A DNA stretch of 15,054 bases from CAVVNC01 sp963750015. Lineage in GTDB: Bacteria > Desulfobacterota > Syntrophorhabdia > Syntrophorhabdales > WCHB1-27. Below are positions 1 through 6,612 of this stretch, in pieces. The notes beneath the pieces are model-generated. The model did no database searches. It was not told the origin of the DNA and worked only from the letters and a program-made list of their open reading frames with translations. Made by a program: the position numbers and the translations under genes. The stretch covers positions 1 to 15,054 of the forward strand of contig CAVVPU010000039.1 of the NCBI GenBank assembly GCA_963750015.1. Direction: 5' to 3'. How positions within the stretch are numbered: the stretch's first letter is position 1; each line of letters starts with the position of its first letter.

Positions 1-1
1 T

Positions 2-406
2 TTGGGCGAGATCGGAGATGGATTTGTCAATGCCGGCGGTCCTCCGCCCTGGGACGGGTCGGAACCGGGCGCAAAGTTCGCCGTTGAACTGCAAAAGAAG
101 TATCGCCCCGGCAAATGGGTGAATGCCACCCAGTATATGGGGGGCGTCATTGAAGTCATGACTCAGGTTGAGGCGTTAAGGCTCGCGATGCTGAAAACAC
201 CCATCGAAAAGCTCAGGCCCATCGATGTCCTGAACAATGGGTTCTTCATGATCAAGGGCCTTGATACCGGCGGCCTAAGCGCGAGCCCCCTGACGTATGC
301 CAAAGGCAAGATTGAGGGCGTTGATGTGGTTCGCGTCGATCAGCAGCAGAAAGATAAGATTGTAAAGCTGGGCGTGTGGCCTTGCCGCCACCTGTACGCG
401 CACTAG
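2..406 (+). CDS. Branched-chain amino-acid type ABC transporter substrate-binding protein, C-terminal fragment
   Basis: The reading frame is already open at the window edge and ends at TAG 404-406, so only the last ~134 residues are present and the start is outside. The segment NATQYMGGVIEVMTQVEALR, followed by the stretch around VDVLNNGFF-type residues and a C-terminal region that ends a few residues after VKLGVWPC, resembles the last lobe of type I periplasmic binding proteins of the LivJ/LivK (Peripla_BP_6) superfamily. Such proteins capture a ligand in the periplasm and deliver it to an ABC permease; the ligand (branched-chain amino acid, aromatic or other) cannot be told from this piece. 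A strong hairpin at 417-445 separates it from the next gene, and the permease and ATPase genes are not in the window. Family assignment is fairly secure, substrate is not. Confidence 0.7.
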   Translation: MGEIGDGFVNAGGPPPWDGSEPGAKFAVELQKKYRPGKWVNATQYMGGVIEVMTQVEALRLAMLKTPIEKLRPIDVLNNGFFMIKGLDTGGLSASPLTYAKGKIEGVDVVRVDQQQKDKIVKLGVWPCRHLYAH

Positions 407-416
407 ACTATGCACG

Positions 417-445
417 GGGCCGGTAGACCGGCGGTCTACCGGCCC
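417..445 (+). terminator. Strong 13-bp hairpin between ABC binding-protein gene and selenoprotein gene
   Basis: GGGCCGGTAGACC (417-429) and GGTCTACCGGCCC (433-445) are perfect inverse complements around a 3-nt loop GGC. The hairpin starts 11 bases after the stop codon. It is not followed by a T-run (TGCCCATT follows), so it is not a classical Rho-independent terminator. It may act as a 3'-end stabiliser or processing hairpin, or a bidirectional block. The structure is certain; its function is inferred. Confidence 0.55.
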
Positions 446-529
446 TGCCCATTGATAGGCGGGTGACTGTCAGTGGGTGTCGATGGCTCGCTCGGCAATG
501 CTATTCTTTCATCTTTCAAGGAGGAAGTC

Positions 530-2317
530 ATGAAGAAAGGCATCACGTGGTGGCTCGTAGGCGTTTTTTTGATGGTCGGCCTCGTCATAGCGCACGGCGT
601 GCGGGCCGATGAAGCCAAGATCACCGTGCTCAACCCGCTCGGGCAGCCTCCTGCCCTCAAGCTGGTCCCCATGGCCCCTCGCCTCGATACTCTCGATGGA
701 AAGACCATCTACATCGTCGACGTGGGCTATCCGGAGACCAAACCCTTCTTCGATCAAATGGCGAGTCTTCTTTCGGCTGCCTACCCGAAGACAAAGTGGA
801 TAGTCAGGGACAAGATAGCCACCTACTTCGAAGACGATCCGGACCTTTGGAAGGAGATCAAGACAAAGGGCAATGGCATGATAATCGCCCTCGGCCACTG
901 AAGCACGTGTGCGCCGGCGGTCGTCGGCCACGCCATGACAGTGGAGCAGCTTGGAGTACCTACCGTCCCCATCGTCACCGACGCATTTCTGGACGTGGTG
1001 AAGGGCGTTGCCAGCGTCAAGGGCATGCCCGATTTGCGTACCGTCTTCGTCCCCCATCCCATCTTTGCCAAGTCCTCCTCCGAGTGCCGGGCAATCCTCG
1101 AAGGCCAAGACCCGGTAAACAAAAAGCGGGTTCTCGATGAGCTTGTCGCCGGCCTCACGGCACCCCTTACCGACGAGGAGAAGAAGAGCGGATTCGTTCA
1201 ACGGCCTTTGGCCCGACTTGTCGGGCCCGACACGCCTGAGAACCTCGAAAAGCTTTTCAAGGAAAGCGGATGGACCGACTACCTGCCCATCGTGCTTCCC
1301 ACTGAAGAAAGGGTAGCCGAAATGCTGAAAGGCACGCACCGCAAGCCGGACGAGATCGTCGGCACCATGCAGCCTTCACCTCCCCATGAGGCGTGGGAGT
1401 ATACAGTCGAGAAGGTCGCCATAAATGCGGTGATGGCGGGGGCCAAACCCGAGCATCTCCCGGTGATCCTCGCCATAGCGTCGACGGGTGCGACCTCCCT
1501 GTTCACCTCGACGAACTCCTGGGCCCGCATGGTGGTCGTGAACGGCCCTATACGGAACGAGATAAAGATGAACGGGGGCATAGGCGCCATGGGCCCCTTC
1601 AACGAGGCGAATGCCGTCATCGGAAGGGCCTGGACCCTCATTTCGAAGAACCTGGGCAACGGGGGGCGGCCGGGGGTCAACTACATGGGCACCCAGGGGA
1701 ACCCCCTCAACTGGAACAATGTCTGTATTCCCGAGAAAGAAGAGGGTCTGCCTAAGGGATGGAAGCCATACCATGTGCAGCTTGGCTACAAGCCGGAAGA
1801 GAGCGTGGTGAGCATCTTCGCCGGCATCCACTTCATGCAGGCGAGCGCATCCATGTCGCCTTTGAAGGAGGCGGCCTACGAGAGCCCCGAGCACATGGCC
1901 GCCGTGATACGCGGTTGGGGATCGGTGGGTCCCTATCTCAACCTTAAGGCCACCCTGCTCCTCGATCCGACCCATGCCCAGGACCTTTCCCAGAAGTACG
2001 GCTTCGATTCGAAGGAGAAGCTTATCGCGTGGCTTAAGGACAACACCTTCCTGACCGCGTGGGAGTACTTCAGGATATACCCGTCGGACCTTGCCCAAGC
2101 GAAGAAGGGAGTCGAGCCTTATGCCTCCTGGCTCAAGCTTCCCGAGGGGGCTCTCGTGCCCGTGCCGAAGTTCAGGTACCTAAAGAAGCCGGAAATTCCC
2201 GCAAGGATGGTCAAGGAGCCGATCACCATCATCGTCCTCGGGGGCGAAACGAACCCATGGTACTTCGCGGGTGACTTCTACTACGAGGATAGCGCATCCG
2301 TCGACAAATGGCGCTAG
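530..2317 (+). CDS. Exported UGSC-family selenoprotein; TGA at 899-901 read as selenocysteine (U124)
   Basis: One 595-residue protein in a single frame when TGA 899-901 is read as Sec124. The ATG at 530 follows AAGGAGG (518-524); residues 1-26 form a signal peptide with a VRA/DE cleavage site. The segment before the TGA (MAPRLDTLDGKTIYIVDVG, then a GMIIALGH strand) and after it (STC, then EQLGVPTVPIVTDAF and MPDLRTVFVPHP) matches the UGSC (seleno)protein family continuously across the stop. The family motif UGSC appears here as U-S-T-C (U124, C127), a likely Sec-Cys redox pair. Residues ~200-595 form a second domain I cannot name, with conserved-looking AINAVMAGAKPEHLPVILAI and a Gly/Asn-rich region around 345-400. 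A SECIS-like hairpin lies at 907-933. It heads a row of four exported proteins. The reaction is unknown. A nonsense mutation is the alternative, made unlikely by the intact downstream frame and the hairpin. Confidence 0.85.
907..933 (+). promoter_or_regulatory. Bacterial SECIS-like hairpin downstream of the UGA
   Basis: GTGTG (907-911) pairs with CACGC (929-933), C912 is bulged, and GCCGGC (913-918) pairs with GTCGGC (923-928), closing a GGTC loop (919-922). That makes 11 pairs including two G-U wobbles. The loop begins 18 nt after the TGA, inside the range usual for bacterial SECIS elements, and its GGUC matches the loop known to be bound by SelB in E. coli fdhF. The element lies within coding sequence, as expected in bacteria. 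Confidence 0.75.
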
Positions 2318-2362
2318 ATTGAGAAAGAAGAAGGACCAAGGAAAAATGGAAAGGAGGCCCTT

Positions 2363-2938
2363 TTGAAAAGAATGATCGGTCGGTTCAGCACAATCCTCGT
2401 GGCCGCGGCGCTGGTCGGTATTGCCTTTCCCTGTGCCGCCCAGAGAATCGGTTCGAGCCCTGCCGGGCCTGCGCCGGCCGGCGCCCCGGTACAGACCATC
2501 ATCGAATGTGGCGTGGGCTACGAGTCGCACGAGCTTTACGACGTGAAGATCACCCTTCTCGAGACCGTCCGTGGGGAGCGGGCCTGGGAGATGATAAAGG
2601 CGGCGGCGCCGGAGAACAAAGCAGCAAAGGATGGCTTCGAATACATTCTTGCCCGAATCAGGTTCGAGTACGCGGCACGAGGTCGTCCGGGCGAGTGCGG
2701 CCACGAGTTGAAGGAAGATGAATTTACGGCCCTCTCTCCCGACGGGCACGTTTATGATTCGCCCTCTGTGGTGCCGCCGAGCCCGAGACTGAATGGGACG
2801 GTGCACTCAGGCGACACCCCCGAGGGCTGGGTTGCCTTCTCGGTTCCGAAGAACGAGCCCACGGTGCTCATGTCCTTCGGCACCAAAGCGGGAGGCGCCA
2901 TGGTTCACGGCGGAGAAGGCTGGTTTCAGCTTAAATGA
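2363..2938 (+). CDS. Exported DUF4352-like protein
   Basis: 191 residues from a TTG start, chosen because AGGAGG (2352-2357) is 5 nt upstream of it; the ATG at 2372 would be 14 nt away. Residues 1-26 are a signal peptide ending ...PCAA before QR. After a Pro/Gly/Ala-rich linker (~29-43) comes a beta-rich domain. The segments EYILARIRFEY (~93-103), DEFTALSPDGHVYDSP (~118-133), a short LNGTVHSGDTPEGWVAFSVP stretch (~143-162) and a closing strand give the pattern of DUF4352/telokin-like immunoglobulin-fold proteins. It begins 45 bases after the selenoprotein stop and ends 14 bases before the rhodanese start, so co-transcription is likely. No catalytic residues are evident; a structural or binding role outside the cytoplasm is inferred. 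Confidence 0.6.
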   Translation: MKRMIGRFSTILVAAALVGIAFPCAAQRIGSSPAGPAPAGAPVQTIIECGVGYESHELYDVKITLLETVRGERAWEMIKAAAPENKAAKDGFEYILARIRFEYAARGRPGECGHELKEDEFTALSPDGHVYDSPSVVPPSPRLNGTVHSGDTPEGWVAFSVPKNEPTVLMSFGTKAGGAMVHGGEGWFQLK

Positions 2939-2952
2939 TCACAGGAGGAGAA

Positions 2953-3367
2953 ATGGGCCAAAAACAAATAGCCGTGCCAATGCTCGTCGTCTTTGCGCTT
3001 TTGGCTGCGCCGGCCGGCTCGTCATTTGCTCAGATAGAGATCCCGCGCATTACCATTCAGGAGTTGAAAGGGGTGCTCGACGAGGGGACGAGCGTAGTGA
3101 TACTCGATACCCAGCCCAAAGTGGTTTACGAGAAGGGCCATATAAAGGGGGCCCTATCCTTTCCATGGAAGACAAGGATAACAGCCCAGGATACGGCGGG
3201 CCTGCCTCATAACAAGCTGATCGTTACCTACTGCGACTGCGGCCCCGGAGAGGCGGACAGCACCCATATGGCGGCTCAGACTCGTGGAGCTCGGCTTCGC
3301 CAACGTCAAGGTGCTGCAGGATCCGTCGATCAGAGGCTGGAAGCAGGCGGGCTATCCCATGGAATAG
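2953..3367 (+). pseudogene. Exported single-domain rhodanese, frameshifted at about 3277
   Basis: The ATG at 2953 is 4 nt after AGGAGG (2943-2948). A signal peptide (to ...SSFA/Q) precedes a rhodanese fold: ITIQELKGVLDEG, VVILDTQPKVVYEKGHIKGA and an active-site loop LIVTYCDCGPGEADSTHMAA carrying the candidate sulfur-carrying Cys. After HMAA the frame is lost: one extra base (C3277) must be skipped to continue as RLVELGFANVKVL and RGWKQAGYPME-stop (3365-3367), the normal end of a rhodanese. Corrected, the protein is 137 residues, the usual single-domain size. Uncorrected it would read into unrelated residues up to 3402. Either a real one-base insertion or a sequencing error. It sits between the DUF4352-like and SMP-30-like genes; a persulfide or selenide transfer role next to a selenoprotein is speculation. 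Confidence 0.75.
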
Positions 3368-3499
3368 AACATGTGGGAAGCTCCTCTTCCGATTCTCACT
3401 GAGGGGGGGGGTTCCCGCACAATTATTTGCCCGGCCTTCAGCCCACGAGGAGAGACCGTCATAAATAACTACGAGCAAAGTCCTACAAGGAGGTGCGTG

Positions 3500-4495
3500 A
3501 TGAAGAGAAGGCGTTTGGTTGTGAGTTTATTTCTGGTTGCTTTTCTGGCACTGTTTTTTCTCACTGGTGCGGCAGCCGCGCAGCAGGAGAGTATGGCGCC
3601 TCTGCCGCCCGACCTTAAGGGGATTCCTTCCATTGGAGCAGAACCCTGGGTGCAGATCGGGGAGAGCCCAGCCCTGTTCCTGGAGGGTCCCGCCTTTGAC
3701 CGTGCAGGAAATCTCTATATCAGCTCCATGCTTGACGGCCGTGTCTTGAAGATCACGCCCGAAAAGAAGGTGACAACCATCCTGAAGCAGGAGGGGCTTT
3801 TGCCGAATGGCATTGCCTTCCACAAGGATGGCAGGATGTTCGTGGCGTGCTCCAGCGGCAGGCTCGTCTCTCTCAATCCCGACGGTACGGGCCTCACGGA
3901 CATTCCGGCCCGATACAAGGGGAAACCGGCTGTTTTTAATGATCTGGTCTTCGACTCCAAGGGGAATCTCTATGTCACCGATTTTATAGGCCATGTCGGC
4001 AGCCCTGTCGGTGGAGTCTATCGCTTCTCGGCCGATTTTACCAAGGTTGAACCGGTTGTGGAGGGGTTGGCAGCAGGGAACGGCATTGCCTTAACTCCGT
4101 CAGGGAAGGAACTCTGGGTGATCGAGACGGGACGGTCTGACCTGGTGTATGTGCAGCTCATGGAGGACGGCATCACCATCAGGCAACCGGCCGGGTGTAC
4201 CGTCCCGTACCGATTTACCGGGGGTGGCGGCGACTCTATGACCGTTGATTCTGCCGGCAACGCTTACGTGTGCATCAACGGTCAGGGCAGGGTTCTCGTC
4301 CTGAATCCGAAGGGTATTCCGATTGCCAATGTCTTGCTGCCCGACAGAGATAAAGGAATGCACCTGGCTGTGAGCAATGTCAAATTCAGACCGGGCACGG
4401 ACGAAGCGTATGCGACGGTATCGGGCAAGGGTGGTGGCTGGGTTTTCAAGTTCAAGGGACTGGCCAAGGGCGTAACATTGTTCGGTGACCAGTAA
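3500..4495 (+). CDS. Exported SMP-30/gluconolactonase/LRE-like beta-propeller protein
   Basis: 331 residues. The ATG at 3500 was chosen over upstream starts because AAGGAGG (3487-3493) is 6 nt before it and a signal peptide (KRRR, long Leu/Phe/Val core, AAA/QQ) follows directly. The rest repeats propeller blades: FLEGPAFDRAGNLYISSM (~55-72), LPNGIAFHKDGRMFVA (~98-113), FNDLVFDSKGNLYVTDF (~143-159), GNGIALTPSGKELWVIET (~192-209) and GGDSMTVDSAGNAYVCI (~239-255). Family members are metal-dependent lactonases or hydrolases; the early Glu (LEGPAF), the Asn of PNGIAF and FNDLVF and the Asp of GGDSMTV are plausible metal or substrate ligands. It starts 132 bases after the rhodanese and has its own strong ribosome site. 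No terminator-like hairpin was found after it. Substrate unknown. Confidence 0.8.
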   Translation: MKRRRLVVSLFLVAFLALFFLTGAAAAQQESMAPLPPDLKGIPSIGAEPWVQIGESPALFLEGPAFDRAGNLYISSMLDGRVLKITPEKKVTTILKQEGLLPNGIAFHKDGRMFVACSSGRLVSLNPDGTGLTDIPARYKGKPAVFNDLVFDSKGNLYVTDFIGHVGSPVGGVYRFSADFTKVEPVVEGLAAGNGIALTPSGKELWVIETGRSDLVYVQLMEDGITIRQPAGCTVPYRFTGGGGDSMTVDSAGNAYVCINGQGRVLVLNPKGIPIANVLLPDRDKGMHLAVSNVKFRPGTDEAYATVSGKGGGWVFKFKGLAKGVTLFGDQ

Positions 4496-4794
4496 CAGCA
4501 GGTGGAGGCCCCAGGTGCCCAATTCTCAACGACTACCAACATTTCGCACCCGCGAACTGCTTCCTGAAGGCGATAATCTCGATATTCTTCTTGAAGAAGA
4601 GAATAACAGGTGATAATGATTGAGAGACACAGGTGCCTAGGCCTTAAGAGCAAAATGGGGAACAGGATGAGGGAAAATGTATGATTGCAAGACCTGACCC
4701 ACGAGCTTCTTCTTTGAAGTGGAATTCACCTTACGGTCGTCCCCGTTGAGTCCCCTCGTATTGCTTACCCTACTTGAATTATCCGCTTTGTTTC
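4496..4794. other. Intergenic region between convergent genes, nothing supported
   Basis: About 300 bases between the SMP-30-like gene and the 3' end of the oppositely oriented TPR gene. Base composition becomes AT-richer through it. It holds a 32-codon GTG-started frame (4516-4614) without a ribosome site or recognisable product, and a weak TTCTTC/GAAGAA dyad near 4588-4602. No convincing terminator or RNA gene was seen. It marks the left edge of the AT-richer accessory block. Confidence 0.5.
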
Positions 4795-6054
4795 TCATTT
4801 TGCGGTTGCTATCGTTCGACCATCATCCGTTTTCAACACTGGTGCCCCCGACCTTGCATCCGCCACGATGGCCTCCATGGTACGGTATTGTCTGAGCCGA
4901 CTCTGGACACCCTTGACCATCTCGTCTCGCTTCTCTTCCTGTTCTTTTGCCGCTTTCAGCGCCAATCCAAGCCTTTCGTGAGCATATTGTGAATCAGGCT
5001 CTAATGATACGGCCCTCTTAAGGTAATCCGCTCCCTCGGAGTGAAATCCCTGATTATTCATGATATTGCCTATATTGCTGATGATCCATCCTTCCTTTTC
5101 TTTAGCAAGCTTGTTAGCCTCCCTATACGTTTTCAATGCCAGATCATTGAATCCGAGCCGAATATACTGATTACCCAGCAAAGTCCAGTACTGTTGGTTC
5201 ATGGGCGCCAATTGTGTGAGCCGACGATAGCTAAGCATCGCCTCCTCATATAACTCCATTTCGGAGGCCATGTCTGCATGATTCTTCAATAGACTTTCAT
5301 CCTGTCCATTGGTAGCGAGAGCGAGCACATAGCAGTCCATAGCCAAATCTCTCTTTTCAAGCTTCACAAGGATTCCCGCCATTGTTACGTAGTACGTCAC
5401 CTCTTCTGGATTAAGGTTGACTTGCTCCCCCAATACCCCGACGCCTTCTAAGCCTCTGCCGATCTCGAAAAGGCTTTCAGCATATAAACGATACAACGAC
5501 GGCTTGGCACAGCCTAATTCAATGCCTTTTTTGGCGACCTCGATGACCTCACCATAATCGTCATTCAGGTAGTACGAAAGTGCGTACCAATAGAACAACT
5601 CCGGATTGACTTTGCCCTCAGAAATAGCCAACTCAAAGTACCTAACCCCATCTTTCTTATTCATATGAAACTTGATAAAGCCGAACTGTCCCTTTAGAAC
5701 GCTCAATGCACTTTCTTCGTTCTCACTCTCTATCTTGTCTTTCAATACCTGATATGCCGTGGTATAATCCTGTTTTATAAACGCCCGTATCCAAGACCTC
5801 TCTTTATTTTCATTCTGCTCCTTGCCAGTCTCTTCATTTTCAATCTTTATTGCCGATCTGATTTCGTCTCTTGTAGACAGGTCTTGAGGCCCAGAGTCCG
5901 ATTCGACTTGATAGCCGTCTCTTGTCTTTGATAACCGTTTGAAACTTACCACCCAACCCACAAGCTTTCGGACTTCGGCACGGAAGATAAGCACTGCAAT
6001 GAAGACGATAAGTACTATCAGGAGATATTGAACCTCTTTCAGGTACTCAAACAT
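4795..6054 (-). CDS. Membrane-anchored tetratricopeptide-repeat protein
   Basis: 419 residues from ATG at 6054. A TTG 30 bases further upstream would add ten residues but lacks a ribosome site; the ATG has a GTGGGG sequence just before it. A single hydrophobic helix (YLLIVLIVFIAVLIF, ~10-24) is followed by a charged linker (~40-85), then helical repeats to about residue 370. Clear TPR-like units include ELFYWYALSYYLNDDYGEVI, SLYRLYAESLFEIGRGLEG, QQYWTLLGNQYIRLGFNDLA and QYAHERLGLALKAAKEQEEK. A short coiled-coil-like stretch and a polar tail ending TDDGRTIATAK close the protein. The anchor with a long C-terminal repeat domain suggests a scaffold at the inner membrane, facing the cytoplasm if the positive-inside rule holds (Arg/Lys follow the helix). 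AT-richer than genes on either side. Partner and function unknown. Confidence 0.75.
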   Translation of the reverse strand: MFEYLKEVQYLLIVLIVFIAVLIFRAEVRKLVGWVVSFKRLSKTRDGYQVESDSGPQDLSTRDEIRSAIKIENEETGKEQNENKERSWIRAFIKQDYTTAYQVLKDKIESENEESALSVLKGQFGFIKFHMNKKDGVRYFELAISEGKVNPELFYWYALSYYLNDDYGEVIEVAKKGIELGCAKPSLYRLYAESLFEIGRGLEGVGVLGEQVNLNPEEVTYYVTMAGILVKLEKRDLAMDCYVLALATNGQDESLLKNHADMASEMELYEEAMLSYRRLTQLAPMNQQYWTLLGNQYIRLGFNDLALKTYREANKLAKEKEGWIISNIGNIMNNQGFHSEGADYLKRAVSLEPDSQYAHERLGLALKAAKEQEEKRDEMVKGVQSRLRQYRTMEAIVADARSGAPVLKTDDGRTIATAK

Positions 6055-6127
6055 GTGCACCCCACATGAACCGCATTTTGTCAAGAACCGGGTTATTTAC
6101 CGTCATGATTCCCACGTCATCATAGGG

Positions 6128-6154
6128 GTTATACTACGTCTATCATAAAGTCAA
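6128..6154 (-). promoter_or_regulatory. Possible promoter for the TPR gene
   Basis: On the minus strand TTGACT (6154-6149) and TATAAC (6133-6128) resemble sigma-70 -35 and -10 boxes, but the spacer is only 15 bases. The predicted transcript would start about 65 bases before the ATG at 6054. Plausible, not strong. Confidence 0.35.
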
Positions 6155-6169
6155 GAATATAATTATCTG

Positions 6170-6186
6170 GAGTTTCCTGAGTTTTT
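6170..6186. repeat. 17-bp direct repeat, copy 1 (GAGTTTCCTGAGTTTTT)
   Basis: An identical 17-mer recurs at 6263-6279, 93 bases downstream. The unit itself contains GAGTTT twice at a 9-base spacing. Both copies lie just upstream of the transposase remnant, so they may belong to an insertion-sequence end or a transposase binding region. Confidence 0.7.
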
Positions 6187-6262
6187 CCGCCCAATAGCCG
6201 CTAATCACCAGTAATAACTTAAGAAATCTATTTTGATAAATTGACCGGATGCATTTCTGAAA

Positions 6263-6279
6263 GAGTTTCCTGAGTTTTT
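6263..6279. repeat. 17-bp direct repeat, copy 2 (GAGTTTCCTGAGTTTTT)
   Basis: Exact second copy of the 17-mer at 6170-6186. It ends 48 bases before the transposase ATG at 6328, where the left end of an insertion sequence would be expected. Confidence 0.7.
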
Positions 6280-6327
6280 GTGGCCGTTATGGTAGAACAC
6301 CTTGCAAATACAGGAGATGGAGGCACC

Positions 6328-6612
6328 ATGACCGAGAACTCCAGGATTGCCGCGGTGGTAAAAGGGCAGCTCTCTAAATTCTCAGGAATCATTTCCAAGG
6401 GCCTACCGAAAGCGAAGCAGAGACTGGTTCGAGAGATGATCTACGGGATACAGGCGGGAAAGGATATCAAGCTTTCCAGCATCAGCCGCTCGCTCAACGA
6501 GCCTTTCCCTCTCATCAAGACCGAAGACCGTTTATCGAGAAACCTCGACGACCGGGATTCAACGGAACCTATCTGCTATGCATCGATGCTTTCTTTTAGC
6601 CGTTTAGCCTGA
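6328..6612 (+). pseudogene. Transposase N-terminal remnant (IS4-like style)
   Basis: The ATG at 6328 has GGAGG (6319-6323) 4 nt upstream. About 78 residues look like the start of a DDE-type transposase common in anaerobic Deltaproteobacteria: GQLSKFSGIISKGLPKAKQR, VREMIYGIQAGKDIKLSSIS and LIKTEDRLSRNLDDRD. A full transposase of this type is several hundred residues long. Here the similarity stops near 6560 and the frame runs ~17 unrelated codons to TGA 6610-6612, crossing the 3' end of the opposing gene. The catalytic domain and right end of the element are missing, so it cannot move. It marks past insertion and deletion between the two AT-rich genes. IS family assignment is from memory of the N-terminal style and is tentative. 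Confidence 0.65.

Noticed and set aside
899..901. TGA as an ordinary stop, giving a short exported protein (530-901) and a separate gene from 935
   Set aside because: The ATG at 935 has no ribosome site, the family alignment runs unbroken through the TGA, and a SECIS-like hairpin follows.
509..1339. 276-codon frame on the minus strand over the selenoprotein
   Set aside because: Antisense to a recognised gene; lies wholly within it and has no recognisable product.
1376..2098. 240-codon minus-strand frame
   Set aside because: Shadow of the selenoprotein's C-terminal domain caused by GC-rich codon bias.
6055..6084. Ten-residue N-terminal extension of the TPR protein (KCGSCG, a zinc-ribbon-like pair)
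   Set aside because: TTG start without a ribosome site; the ATG at 6054 has a purine-rich sequence before it and starts right before the membrane helix.
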